Assembly: GCA_036419695.1 (NCBI GenBank)
Contig: CP143946.1
Location: 4,892,001-4,956,000 of the forward strand
Source: [Clostridium] symbiosum
GTDB taxonomy: Bacteria; Bacillota; Clostridia; Lachnospirales; Lachnospiraceae
Direction: 5' to 3'
DNA: 64,000 nucleotides
Part shown: piece after piece, positions 7,025 through 15,695 of the stretch
Position numbering within the stretch: the first letter of the stretch is position 1
Layout: each line of letters begins with the position of its first letter
Notes under the pieces: generated by a model
The model's database searches: none
Told to the model about the DNA's origin: nothing
What the model saw: only the letters and a program-made list of their open reading frames with translations
Translations under genes and position numbers: made by a program

Positions 7025-8635
7025 TCATTTTCGTTCATATTCGATTGCTACATCTTCCTCCTCCGGAAGCCATTCCGGAAAGTCTTTTCCTGCGGTGAGG
7101 CTCAGGGAATTGTGATCTTTTTTCGTGTCTCTTAGGATCGCGCTGAGGCGGTCAAACCATTTACTGGATCCCAGATAGCGTTCCCAGTAAAAATAAGTTC
7201 TGCTGTTCTTCACTTTGGACGCGCTGATCGGAGTTCCCGAGCAGTAGGCGCTGTTCAAAGTGCCGTATAGCTCCGCCATCTCCAGTTTCCGCTCCTCGGG
7301 TATGGTTTCCAGTCCCTTAAAGGTCTGGTTGCTGATTGTCTCTATCAAAAACCGGCTGCTGTATTCTTTAAAATTGAGCAGGTTCGGGTCTTCCTCCTGA
7401 TAGCGTTCCGCCCAGCCGGAGATATCCACCTCTTTTGTATGATAACGGAAACTGCCGTCTTCTGTCCAGTTAATAATTCCATACTGGCAGGGAGGGATGG
7501 CAAGGGAGGAGGAAACAATCTCATAAATTCCGTATTTCCCCTCATCCAGCGGACTCTCCACATTCTTTTTCACCCTCTGCAGATGAAGATGGCCGCTTAT
7601 GTAGACAGGAAGCTTATATTCTTCCAGAAGCCGTACGACATCCCTGTAGTTTTCCAGTGTACACTCCTCCGGATAGAGAGTACTCTCCTTCAGCAGGTTG
7701 TGATGGGCCACGGGGATTACCATGGCTCCGGCCTCCTTCGCCGCCTCCAGCTGCTCCCGCATCCAGACAAGGGTCGTATCCTTGATTCTGCCTCCCGTCT
7801 CATGGACGGGTTCGTAGATGCATGAATCCAGCATCATCATCCAGTAATGTTCATCCAGCCTGTAAAGATAACTCAGAGAATCCTTATCCCTGGACGACGC
7901 CTGGTCATAGCCAAACTCATGGTAAATATCGTAAAAGCCTTTGGCATCAACGCCCTCGGCCGTTTCTTTCTTATCGTCAAAATAGGTGGCTGCCCACGGA
8001 TGGTTGATATCGTGGTTTCCCGGTATGACAAGCACCGGAATTCCCGCATCCTGCACCCTCCTAAGCTTTTTCGCCAGCTCCTGGTGGTTCACCTTCTCAC
8101 CATTCTGGGAAATATCCCCGCTCAGGATCAGGACGGACGGTTTCTGCTTCAGGACCTCCTCCAAAAAAGCATCGGCAATCACGTCCAGATACGGCACCAC
8201 CGTTCCGTCGTTCCATTCCGTGTAGGTGTCCAGAGATTCCCTGAAATCCGTCATTTTAGGAGACTGGTAGTGTAAATCCGACGCAACAATCATCGTAGGC
8301 GGACGGTACGGCTCTTCCTCTGCTTCCGTCTCCCGGCCGGCCGTATCTCCTCCGGAAGGACGCCCCTTTTTTCTTCCGGCGCCGGTCCCACGGTGTTCCG
8401 AATCTGCCCCGGCCTCCATACTCTCCGGCGGTTCTCCGGTTTCCGCGCCCTCCTTTTCGCCTGCCGTATTTTCCGTACTTTCTTCTATCTGCTCTCCGCT
8501 GCTTCCGTATATGGTCTGTTCTTCCCCTTTTTTACTGAAATCGGGTACAAACTTTACCACCAGTACGAGAACTGCAAGGAGCAGTAGCAATTCTGCCGCA
8601 TAGACGAGCAGAGACATCTTTCTCCATTTTCTCAT
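7025..8635 (-). CDS. Membrane-anchored calcineurin-like phosphoesterase (paralog 1)
   Basis: 536 residues. A single membrane anchor (about residues 9-29) is followed by a Glu/Gly-rich linker (36-110), then the metallophosphoesterase domain: D120-x-H122, GD at 173-174, GNHD at 206-209, later AHHN and SGHLHLQ. All metal ligands appear intact. The catalytic domain faces outside. It resembles the lipoprotein at 15696-17198 throughout, including the ~170-residue C-terminal extension with FLN(Q)xT and YxYWE elements, so the two arose by duplication. It lies 6 bp after the AAA+ ATPase gene, suggesting co-transcription. The substrate (phosphodiester, nucleotide or teichoic-acid-like polymer) is not evident. 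Confidence 0.85.
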   Translation of the reverse strand: MRKWRKMSLLVYAAELLLLLAVLVLVVKFVPDFSKKGEEQTIYGSSGEQIEESTENTAGEKEGAETGEPPESMEAGADSEHRGTGAGRKKGRPSGGDTAGRETEAEEEPYRPPTMIVASDLHYQSPKMTDFRESLDTYTEWNDGTVVPYLDVIADAFLEEVLKQKPSVLILSGDISQNGEKVNHQELAKKLRRVQDAGIPVLVIPGNHDINHPWAATYFDDKKETAEGVDAKGFYDIYHEFGYDQASSRDKDSLSYLYRLDEHYWMMMLDSCIYEPVHETGGRIKDTTLVWMREQLEAAKEAGAMVIPVAHHNLLKESTLYPEECTLENYRDVVRLLEEYKLPVYISGHLHLQRVKKNVESPLDEGKYGIYEIVSSSLAIPPCQYGIINWTEDGSFRYHTKEVDISGWAERYQEEDPNLLNFKEYSSRFLIETISNQTFKGLETIPEERKLEMAELYGTLNSAYCSGTPISASKVKNSRTYFYWERYLGSSKWFDRLSAILRDTKKDHNSLSLTAGKDFPEWLPEEEDVAIEYERK

Positions 8636-8641
8636 TCTGTA

Positions 8642-10282
8642 TTAAGTCCTCTGTGCCAGTCTTTTTCTGATGTCACTCTCTCTGTCCTCAAACAGGAGAT
8701 TTTTATTGTATTCATAATAACGCTCACATCTGTTTTCCCTTAAAAAATTCACACTGTAATAATTTGTATTCAGCTCCGTCACAAAAATGACCATCTCCTG
8801 GCCCGCGGCGAAGGCGGCCTCCATAAAATCAAAGCCGTGTTCCAGCATTGTAAGGGCTGTCTCCGACATCGTGTCGTATTCGCGTGCCTCTTCCCTGAAC
8901 AGCTCCCGGACTTTTGCAAAACCGGCTTCAGGGGAAACGATATGCTCTTTTTCCAGTGTCAGTGCGTAGTCCTGCAGTTTATCCGCCGCATCCCGGTTAA
9001 GATGCTCTTCTCTTCTGCTGATGAGCCCTGCCTTATGCCTCTTTTCCAGGTCAATAACCATCTCCGCAGCTAGGTTTTCAAGCAGCCCCGCGGCGCTCTC
9101 CGTCGTCTTTGTTTCTACCGTCTTTGCTTCTACTGTTTTTGCTTCTACTGTTTTTGCTTCTACTGTTTTTGCTTCTACTGTTTTTGCTTCTACTGTTTTT
9201 GCTTCCACCGTCTTTGTCCCCGCCTCTGTTACCGGCATTTCATCGGCCATCTGCCTGAACATACCCAGTTTTTCCCTCAGAAGCTCCAGATACCGTCCCT
9301 TCAGGTAAATATCCCTGAACTTCCCGTTTAAATGGGACAGGACGAGGCTCACAACACTGAATCTCTCATCAAAAGGCGCGGCCGCCACACGGCGCGCCAT
9401 CTCCGTATCCGGTTCTCCGGAAAGGATCCGTTCAATCTGGTAATCTGTTTTATACTTGCTGTAAAGCTCCAGGTAATTGGCGAAATCCTTCGCTATTCCC
9501 GGATGTTCAATATACTGATATATGACGTCTCTGTCAACCGTTTTTCCGAGTTTTTCATATATTTCCAGAAAACGGGCGAGATCTTCCCAGCCCCTTGGCG
9601 TCGCAAAGCGTTTGCCGTCCACGGTTGTTTCTATCCTGTAAAAATGTTCGGGCCTGGCTTCCAGATAAGCGGTTACCGCCGGATGGATATCAGTCATGAC
9701 CGCATATTCCTTCCAGACTTTGTAATCCGCCTCCACATCGATTTTCTTAATCCGGTCCAGGGTCGCAATATCAAACTCTCTGACGGATTTATTATACTCC
9801 GGCGGGTTTCCGGCCGTCACAATAATCCAGCCTTCGGGAATTCTGTGGTTTCCAAATGTTTTGCACTGCAGAAACTGGAGCATCATCGGCGCCAGCGTCT
9901 CGGAAACACAGTTGATCTCATCGATAAAAAGAATTCCTTCCTTAAGCCCCGTCTCCTCCATCCTGTCATAAATAGAGGCCACAATCTCACTCATCGTGTA
10001 CTCCGTCACGGAACATGGCTTCCCGTCGTACTCTTTCTCCACAATATAAGGAAGGCCGATGGCACTCTGCCTTGTATGGTGCGTGATGGTATAGGAAACC
10101 AGTCCCACCTGGCATTCCCTGGCAATCTGCTCCATAATCTGAGTTTTTCCGATTCCGGGAGGCCCCATTAAAAGAACCGGCCTCTGGCGGACGGCAGGGA
10201 GCAGATACTCCCCGCGGCCATCCTTCATAAGATACGCTTCGATGCAGTTTTTAATTTCTTGCTTTGCCCGCTTGATATTCAT
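8642..10282 (-). CDS. MoxR-type AAA+ ATPase
   Basis: 546 residues. Walker A GPPGIGKT (40-47), Walker B LFIDE (118-122), sensor-1 TAGNPPEYN and an arginine-finger region LDRIKKI mark a MoxR/RavA-like AAA+ module in residues 1-260. About residue 360 begins a short low-complexity linker of seven TVEAK-like pentapeptides coded by 15-bp tandem repeats. The C-terminal ~160 residues are helical. MoxR ATPases act with VWA-domain partners as chaperones or remodelers, and the VWA gene is two genes upstream in the same run. Start 10282 follows AGGTGA; the upstream PNPOx gene ends 6 bp before. Confidence 0.88.
   Translation of the reverse strand: MNIKRAKQEIKNCIEAYLMKDGRGEYLLPAVRQRPVLLMGPPGIGKTQIMEQIARECQVGLVSYTITHHTRQSAIGLPYIVEKEYDGKPCSVTEYTMSEIVASIYDRMEETGLKEGILFIDEINCVSETLAPMMLQFLQCKTFGNHRIPEGWIIVTAGNPPEYNKSVREFDIATLDRIKKIDVEADYKVWKEYAVMTDIHPAVTAYLEARPEHFYRIETTVDGKRFATPRGWEDLARFLEIYEKLGKTVDRDVIYQYIEHPGIAKDFANYLELYSKYKTDYQIERILSGEPDTEMARRVAAAPFDERFSVVSLVLSHLNGKFRDIYLKGRYLELLREKLGMFRQMADEMPVTEAGTKTVEAKTVEAKTVEAKTVEAKTVEAKTVEAKTVETKTTESAAGLLENLAAEMVIDLEKRHKAGLISRREEHLNRDAADKLQDYALTLEKEHIVSPEAGFAKVRELFREEAREYDTMSETALTMLEHGFDFMEAAFAAGQEMVIFVTELNTNYYSVNFLRENRCERYYEYNKNLLFEDRESDIRKRLAQRT
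9111..9215 (-). repeat. 15-bp tandem repeat inside the AAA+ gene
   Basis: Seven consecutive 15-bp units. The five units at 9126-9200 are identical (plus strand GCTTCTACTGTTTTT); the two outer units differ by a few transitions. Each unit codes five residues of the K-T-V-E-A linker, so changes in copy number keep the frame. Confidence 0.95.
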
Positions 10283-10288
10283 GTCACA

Positions 10289-10774
10289 TCACCTGTTTTT
10301 CGGTCTATTCGTCTTACCTGTCATGTCTTCTACTTCGAGTTTAAAAACGGCTGTTTTTTCCACAACCCTGGCGTCAAATTCAAATGCCACGCTCTCTCTG
10401 TCATACTGGCGCATGATCAGATTTAATGCCTCATACTTTTCTTCCATATCTTCCACAACGGACGCCCTTCCCGTGCCGCAGACGCTCTCATAAAGCATTG
10501 TTGTCTTGCAGGCAGGCTCTTTTAAGACCAGCTCCTCCTCCGCATACATGGAGAATGCGGTCCTGTTATCGCATTTGATCCGGTCAAACTTGGTGCCTTC
10601 CCCGGCTCCGTGGAAATAGAAAACAGTTTTTCCCTCCTTAACGCCGGCTCCAAAGTTGATGGGAATCACATAAGGATAGTCCTCTCCGGAAAATGCGAGG
10701 CTGCACACACGGCATCTCTTTATTATTTCCATAATTTCATTTTGATTCTCAATTCCCCTGTCTTTTCTTCTCAT
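10289..10774 (-). CDS. Pyridoxamine 5'-phosphate oxidase-fold protein (NimA-like)
   Basis: 161 residues. The layout CRVCSLAFSGEDYPYVIPINFG, then TVFYFHGAGEGTKFDRIKCD, then ESVCGTGRASVVEDMEEK matches the flavin-binding split-barrel family that contains 5-nitroimidazole reductase NimA and many uncharacterised clostridial proteins. They bind FMN or heme; the substrate here is unknown. The start overlaps the stop of the VWA gene by 4 bp (ATGA), a sign of translational coupling, and the stop is 6 bp before the AAA+ gene. Placement of a flavoprotein between a VWA partner and its ATPase is unusual. Confidence 0.85.
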   Translation of the reverse strand: MRRKDRGIENQNEIMEIIKRCRVCSLAFSGEDYPYVIPINFGAGVKEGKTVFYFHGAGEGTKFDRIKCDNRTAFSMYAEEELVLKEPACKTTMLYESVCGTGRASVVEDMEEKYEALNLIMRQYDRESVAFEFDARVVEKTAVFKLEVEDMTGKTNRPKNR

Positions 10775-12114
10775 TGTTCGTTTCTCCTTTCATCCTCAAA
10801 CTCTTCCGGGTCCAGAATCAGCTTGATCGCCCAGGGCGGAACATCCGCGTCGCTGTAATCGTCCCGCATAAAGACAAACGCCGTATCATAGGCCGGCCTG
10901 TGGACCGGAAACATCCCGTAACCGTCCGTAAAATAGATGAGGCCCTTAAGCCCGGTAAACTCCTTTTTCTGCACCAGAGAGTCCACATACTGGAACGCAG
11001 GCCTGAAATCCGTGCCCCCGCCTCCGGCAATCTCCATATGATCCATATAATCCTTAAGCTCCAGGGCCGATTCGATTTTCCGGTCACTCTGAATCTTTTC
11101 ATCACATTGTATCACATGTACGTTCACCTTTGTAAAAAAACTTTCCGCTTCCGAGAGCACGGCATATGTCTGTTCCAGAAACCGTTTTACAAGCTCGCCG
11201 GAGCATGACATGGAAGTATCGATCACGATGGCGAATTCCTCGATCTTTTTTATCTCCTTTGTCTCCAGAGGTTCAATCAGAGGCATATTTCCATAGGTTC
11301 TCAGTCCGTAATCATAGTAAATGTAATCGAAAGCGTCGGTGTCGATCTGAACCGTCTCCTTCATCACCGAAAATTTCCTTAAAAATTCCCTGTAATCATA
11401 CCTCTCCCGGTTCTCGATTTTCACCTGGCGGGACAGCTCCCCTGCCTCCTGCGACGCCTTTTTGGAAAAAGATTCCATCTCCGTCTCCATTGATCCGCGC
11501 AGATTATCCCACTTGTTCTTTCTCTCCTGTGGCAAGTCCGGCCTGTCGTTTTTATCATTCCAGCGGGAGTGATCATCCCTGTAAAATTCTGCCATAAGCG
11601 AAAGATACCGCCCCTCCGGCAGATTTTCTTCCTGGAGGCAGCGGTAAATACTCTGGGCATTCATAACCTTTGTTTTCTCTTTCAGACGCAGATAACACTC
11701 TCTCCTTACAGGAGACTGGGGGCAATGGAGACACTTTATCTCCATCCCGTCTATCATATATTCCACGGCAATATCACATGCCAGATTCCACAGTTCTTCG
11801 GCTCTCTTTCCCCTTGTATCCATATGGACAAAAATACAGTGGAGGATGGAGTGGAAATACAACCGGTTTACATAAACACGCCCATCCATATATTTTCCCG
11901 CCAGAAACTCGGGCTGGTACGTATAGCAGAAGCCGTCCGTCCCTGCCCCCCTGGCGGTGAAATCCGGTACAAACTTAAGGGAACTGAGCGCCGCGTCCAT
12001 AAAACGCAAATGCAGGTAAAGCTCGTTTCTCGTATTTATCAGTATATCACGGCAGATAGCAGCAAGCTCTTCGGCCTTTTCCTGTTCAAATGCCGCCGGC
12101 GTTTTTCGTTCCAT
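10771..12114 (-). CDS. VWA-like protein with metallopeptidase-like N-terminal domain (DUF2201 type)
   Basis: 447 residues. The N-terminal domain (1-170) contains HSILHCIFVH at 88-97, a degenerate form of the metallopeptidase-like site of the DUF2201 family. The C-terminal VWA-like domain begins near 293 with the MIDAS motif D299-T-S-M-S303 and later GGGGTDFRPA, which supplies the conserved Thr. VWA proteins of this type are partners of MoxR ATPases. The start is well supported: AGGAGA six bases before ATG 12114, inside the 3' end of the LysR gene (29-bp overlap). It is coupled to the PNPOx gene by a 4-bp overlap. Confidence 0.88.
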   Translation of the reverse strand: MERKTPAAFEQEKAEELAAICRDILINTRNELYLHLRFMDAALSSLKFVPDFTARGAGTDGFCYTYQPEFLAGKYMDGRVYVNRLYFHSILHCIFVHMDTRGKRAEELWNLACDIAVEYMIDGMEIKCLHCPQSPVRRECYLRLKEKTKVMNAQSIYRCLQEENLPEGRYLSLMAEFYRDDHSRWNDKNDRPDLPQERKNKWDNLRGSMETEMESFSKKASQEAGELSRQVKIENRERYDYREFLRKFSVMKETVQIDTDAFDYIYYDYGLRTYGNMPLIEPLETKEIKKIEEFAIVIDTSMSCSGELVKRFLEQTYAVLSEAESFFTKVNVHVIQCDEKIQSDRKIESALELKDYMDHMEIAGGGGTDFRPAFQYVDSLVQKKEFTGLKGLIYFTDGYGMFPVHRPAYDTAFVFMRDDYSDADVPPWAIKLILDPEEFEDERRNEQ

Positions 12115-13150
12115 TGCGCTTCTCCTGATTCTTCTTTTCCTGGTTTATCTTTTCCTGATTTTTCTTTTCCTGGTTTTCTTTTTCCCTGGCTTCCCTTACC
12201 TTCTGGAAGCCCTCGTCGCCTACCGCCACACGGATAAATTCTTCCATCGTCTTGGTCAGGTATTTGTTGCGCTTCTTGTAAAAATAGACCTGTCGGACTG
12301 AGAGTGATTCATCCATCTTATAATAACACAGGGGAACTTCATAGGACAGGCTGGCAACGAGGCCGTCGGGGATAAAGGTTGCCCCGATTCCCTTTCCCGC
12401 CATATTGAAAGCCGATACGACCTGATCCGGTTTCAGAATAATATTCGGTGTATAATTCTGACGGCCGCACATCTTCACGCCCCGTTTGTAGATACTGTTC
12501 TCTTCCTTGACGAAAATAAACGGCGTATTCTTTAGCAGGGGAAGCGGCAGTGCGGGGAATGCGTCGTCGCTATGGCGTTTCGCCGCTATATCGGCGGCGC
12601 TCAGCTGATATTCCATAAGCTCCCTGTTAATCTCGAATTCTCTTGGAACGGCCAGAATAATCCGCTCCGTATAATAATAGTATTTTTCGTAATTTTTATC
12701 GTCCAGCTCCGAATTGTCTATAATCAGATCGAGTTCCTCCCCCATCAGCTTATCGGTCAGCTGGGAGGTTGTCCCTTCGATCAGTTCAATCTTGATCTGA
12801 GGGTATTTTCTGGAAAATTCACCGAGCAGCCCCGGCAAAATAAAGGAGGTGAAAAATATGGTTCCTCCAATTGAAAGTTTTCCGGTCAGAAGACCGTTCA
12901 GGTTATTCAGTTGGTTAATTGTATTCTGCTCCAGGGCAAATAACTTTTCAATAGCATCGATGTACACCTCGCCGCTGGGGGTGAGGCCGATAGGTGAAGT
13001 GCTCCTGTCAAATATCGGACTTCCTATCTTTTTCTCCACCTTCTTGATCGCCGTACTTAACGCAGGCTGGGTGATATACAGCTTTTGCGCCGCTTTTGAA
13101 AAGCTTTTCTCTTCGTATACCGCATATACGTATTCTTTACCGTCGAACAT
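12086..13150 (-). CDS. LysR-family transcriptional regulator
   Basis: 354 residues. The N-terminal winged helix reads SFSKAAQKLYITQPALSTAIKKVE, followed by the effector-binding domain from about residue 88 (GKLSIGGTIFFTSFILPGLL). The natural family length is near 300; the extra C-terminal ~35 residues are a hydrophilic tail of NQEKK-type pentapeptides coded by 15-bp imperfect tandem repeats (about 12115-12195). ATG 13150 follows AGGAGGAACG. It is the first gene of the VWA/PNPOx/AAA+ run and overlaps the VWA start by 29 bp, so unlike most LysR genes it appears to be in the operon it may control. Confidence 0.9.
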   Translation of the reverse strand: MFDGKEYVYAVYEEKSFSKAAQKLYITQPALSTAIKKVEKKIGSPIFDRSTSPIGLTPSGEVYIDAIEKLFALEQNTINQLNNLNGLLTGKLSIGGTIFFTSFILPGLLGEFSRKYPQIKIELIEGTTSQLTDKLMGEELDLIIDNSELDDKNYEKYYYYTERIILAVPREFEINRELMEYQLSAADIAAKRHSDDAFPALPLPLLKNTPFIFVKEENSIYKRGVKMCGRQNYTPNIILKPDQVVSAFNMAGKGIGATFIPDGLVASLSYEVPLCYYKMDESLSVRQVYFYKKRNKYLTKTMEEFIRVAVGDEGFQKVREAREKENQEKKNQEKINQEKKNQEKRNGTKNAGGI

Positions 13151-13245
13151 CGTTCCTCCTGTTTTTCCACTCTGTTTTTATTGGTTTCCCGGTTCCGCCC
13201 TCTATAACGAAAAATTAATAACTATTATTTTATTATATAAATTTG

Positions 13246-13274
13246 ATTATATACGAACCATGTTATATAATCAA
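13246..13274 (-). promoter_or_regulatory. Sigma-A promoter for the LysR-led operon
   Basis: On the minus strand: TTGATT (13269-13274), 17-bp spacer, TATAAT (13246-13251), about 95 bp before the LysR start, in a strongly AT-rich intergenic stretch. The spacer and flanks contain partly palindromic AT runs that could hold an autoregulatory LysR site. Confidence 0.75.
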
Positions 13275-13308
13275 GTTAAAGAACAAAAATGATACATTTT
13301 TTTCGGCT

Positions 13309-14502
13309 TTATAACTCAAATTTTTTCCTCTCAGGAGGATAGGCCCGGTAAGAGGCATTCATAAGAAAACTTATGACATCCGTACGGCCGGCCCGGTTTG
13401 AGGCATGAATCAGTTTATCAAAGCCGGTTTTCCCCAAAGCCGGTTTCTTTATATCGGAATATTCCTCGCGAGCACGCACTGCATAACCCTCGTTCCCCAA
13501 ACAACCCGCAGCTGCGTGCTCAACCTTTATCCTTTTTTCATCATTTTCCCCTTCAGACGGTAAAAATTCACCGACAAACCATTTCCATTCGTCCATACTG
13601 TCCTTCTTCAGAAGACAGGCTGCCGCCTCTTCGGGATGAAGGATCAGGTATTCCCTGTACATCAGTGAGGCTTTTTCCGTCAGTTCCAGTGGGAAGCGGA
13701 GTCGTCCCATTGCAAGGGCCGCCGCTCTTGCAGGCGGTTCCTGGGTCTTTGCATGGATAAACAGGCTGTCGTATTCACGGAACTTAAACTCCGTCCCGTC
13801 GAATGCATAACGGTAGCGGTGTCCGCAGCCGTGCACATGGGTTTCCAGAATCCTGGCCGGCGTGTTCTCCACCGCCTCCTCATAAAATACAGGGAAAAAG
13901 AGACTGGCGCGCCCCGTACACCCAAGCTGCCCATCCGCGTCTTTCTCAAGCTGCCTGTAATCTACGGTCAGCGACTCATTCAGCTCCGCCAAAACCTCTT
14001 TCAGGCACGAGCGTTCCCCCTTCACAACACCGATTTCCAGCTCCTCAATCATCCGGCAGCCATTAAAAGCCCCGGCTCCGATGTCTGAAATTGTGGAATA
14101 CATCGAAAGCTTTTTAAGGCCGTAACAGTTATAGAATGCATAACGGCCGATTTTTCGTAGACCGGAAGGAAGACGGATTTCCTTAAGGCGCTCACCGCAG
14201 GCTGGCTGAAGTCCGGCCATATTGATACCCGGACTTTCCACACTGCCGCCTGCACCGGTTCCAGCAGCACTTCCCGGCAATCCATCCGCACCGGCTCCGG
14301 CAGCGCTTCCCGGTTCCTCATCCGCCTCCCACAGTTTCCCTGCGGGCGTTCCGCGCATATCCCCGGAAAAGATGTAATCTCCCAGTTCCGTCACCTTCCT
14401 GCCGGAAATAGTTTCAGGGAGCACAATCTGGCTGCACTCCCCGTAGCATCTGAGTATTTTGACGGAATCTCCATTTTCTTCATAAAGGCATTTCAGTCCC
14501 AT
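13309..14502 (-). CDS. Leucine-rich-repeat (BspA-type) protein
   Basis: 397 residues from ATG 14502, which lies 2 bp after the HAD stop and has GGAG upstream; the frame continues upstream only as a shadow of the HAD gene. Residues ~20-140 contain an LRR_5/BspA-type repeat (LPSGLRKIGRYAFYNCYGLKKL, then ISDIGAGAFNGCRMIEELEI), interrupted by an insertion of Ala/Gly-rich near-repeats (GSAAGAGADG, GSAAGTGAGG). The remainder is a helical domain without recognised motifs. There is no signal peptide, so it is probably cytosolic, unlike surface BspA proteins. It is the last gene of the run 19411-13309. Function unknown. Confidence 0.75.
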   Translation of the reverse strand: MGLKCLYEENGDSVKILRCYGECSQIVLPETISGRKVTELGDYIFSGDMRGTPAGKLWEADEEPGSAAGAGADGLPGSAAGTGAGGSVESPGINMAGLQPACGERLKEIRLPSGLRKIGRYAFYNCYGLKKLSMYSTISDIGAGAFNGCRMIEELEIGVVKGERSCLKEVLAELNESLTVDYRQLEKDADGQLGCTGRASLFFPVFYEEAVENTPARILETHVHGCGHRYRYAFDGTEFKFREYDSLFIHAKTQEPPARAAALAMGRLRFPLELTEKASLMYREYLILHPEEAAACLLKKDSMDEWKWFVGEFLPSEGENDEKRIKVEHAAAGCLGNEGYAVRAREEYSDIKKPALGKTGFDKLIHASNRAGRTDVISFLMNASYRAYPPERKKFEL

Positions 14503-14504
14503 TT

Positions 14505-15164
14505 TTATATTCTCCGTTCCAGGAAGGCAATAACCCCTTCCAATGTTTCCGGCTTCGCCGCCAGCTTCAGTAAAAGCTCCTGCGTGGGCTGCATCAGATC
14601 CGGCACCATGACCGGGATGAATCCTCCGTCTATGGCCGCCCTGATTCCGTTGAAGCTGTCCTCCAGGACAACGCATTCCGACGGAGGAACTCCCGCTGCA
14701 TCGGCCGCTCTCAGGAAAATCTCGGGATCCGGTTTCGCATGCTCCACCATATCCCCGCAGACAAAGCCGTCGAAATAATCCTTCACCCCGGCCGACTCCA
14801 CATACCGGAGCGCCCTGCTGCTCTCGGTGGACGTGGTCAGCCAGATCTTATAATGATGTTTCTTAAGCCATTCAAGAAGTGAATAAAGTCCTGGTTTGAC
14901 CGGTATTTCATGCGTATCCAGATAGTGGATGAGAAGCTCTCTCTTCCTTCTTCGAATCCCTTTAAAATCCGTATGTTCACCGTGACAGCGGTAGAACAGA
15001 CGCTCCATCTCCTGGCTGCGGCTGCCGCGGCTGTAAATCAGGAATTCCTCGCTGATGGCGACTCCCGCCTCGGCTCCGGCCTGTTTCCAAAAATCCGACG
15101 CCAGGCACTCCGTATCGAACATCAGCCCATCCATATCAAAGAGTACCGCTTTTACCTGCGCCAT
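14505..15164 (-). CDS. HAD-family phosphatase (beta-phosphoglucomutase-like)
   Basis: 219 residues. Motif I DMDGLMFDTE near the N-terminus, motif II LTTSTESS, the motif III lysine in HAKPDPEIFLRAA and motif IV VLEDSFNGIRAAIDGG are all present. It has the helical C1 cap of beta-phosphoglucomutase-like enzymes. It probably dephosphorylates a small sugar phosphate or nucleotide; such enzymes are promiscuous. GGAGG lies eight bases upstream of ATG 15164, inside the 3' end of the NUDIX gene (29-bp overlap). Confidence 0.9.
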   Translation of the reverse strand: MAQVKAVLFDMDGLMFDTECLASDFWKQAGAEAGVAISEEFLIYSRGSRSQEMERLFYRCHGEHTDFKGIRRRKRELLIHYLDTHEIPVKPGLYSLLEWLKKHHYKIWLTTSTESSRALRYVESAGVKDYFDGFVCGDMVEHAKPDPEIFLRAADAAGVPPSECVVLEDSFNGIRAAIDGGFIPVMVPDLMQPTQELLLKLAAKPETLEGVIAFLERRI

Positions 15165-15645
15165 CTTCCCGTCCTCCGTCCAGAACCCACTCCTTCAGTT
15201 CATCCCCATCGTACTTAAGCTTCAGCGAAAAAAAGTCGTCTCTCTCCAGAAGGAGCCTGTGGAAGATTTTGTCACCCTCCCAAAGGTTCAGTTTAAATAC
15301 ATCTTCTTTCTTCACCCATTCAAGCGTACCCTCATCGCACGCCTTAAGTTCTCCGGTAAAACCGTCGGCCGTGAACAGGCAGATATATTCCGTCGGCCAC
15401 CCTTCTGCGATGAAGGTCAGGATTCCCCTGAATTTCCATGAGGTCAGGGTCAGTCCCGTCTCCTCCTTCGCTTCGCGCAGAATACACTCCTCCGGACTCT
15501 CATCCTTTTCAAAATGGCCGCCTACGCCGATCCATTTATCCTTATTGACATCTTTTTCTTTCTTCACACGGTGCAGCATCAGATAGCAGCCGTCTTTTTC
15601 AATATAGCAGAGCGTAGTCAGCTCCGATTTCCTTTTTTCCTGCAT
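15136..15645 (-). CDS. NUDIX hydrolase (MutT/8-oxo-dGTPase-like)
   Basis: 169 residues. A complete NUDIX box runs from G43 (GHFEKDESPEECILREAKEETGL; E49, R57-E58, E61-E62). The overall layout (LCYIEKDGCYLMLHRVKKEKDVNKDKWIGVGG, later EYICLFTADGF) resembles the 8-oxo-dGTP diphosphatase / MutT-like group. It cleaves nucleoside diphosphate-X compounds with a divalent metal. It is coupled to the HAD gene by a 29-bp overlap, and a NUDIX and HAD pair could act sequentially on a nucleotide. About 50 bp separates it from the phosphoesterase gene. Confidence 0.9.
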   Translation of the reverse strand: MQEKRKSELTTLCYIEKDGCYLMLHRVKKEKDVNKDKWIGVGGHFEKDESPEECILREAKEETGLTLTSWKFRGILTFIAEGWPTEYICLFTADGFTGELKACDEGTLEWVKKEDVFKLNLWEGDKIFHRLLLERDDFFSLKLKYDGDELKEWVLDGGREDGAGKSGTL

Positions 15646-15695
15646 AATTACTTCCGTCCTTTTTCTGCTGTAATCCGACCTGCGGGGACAACGGC

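Noticed and set aside
9111..9215. CRISPR-like array
   Set aside because: The units are contiguous 15-bp repeats without spacers and lie in frame inside the ATPase gene.
8837..10171. Plus-strand open frames up to 279 residues across the AAA+ gene
   Set aside because: Antisense shadows of a gene with intact Walker A, Walker B and sensor motifs.
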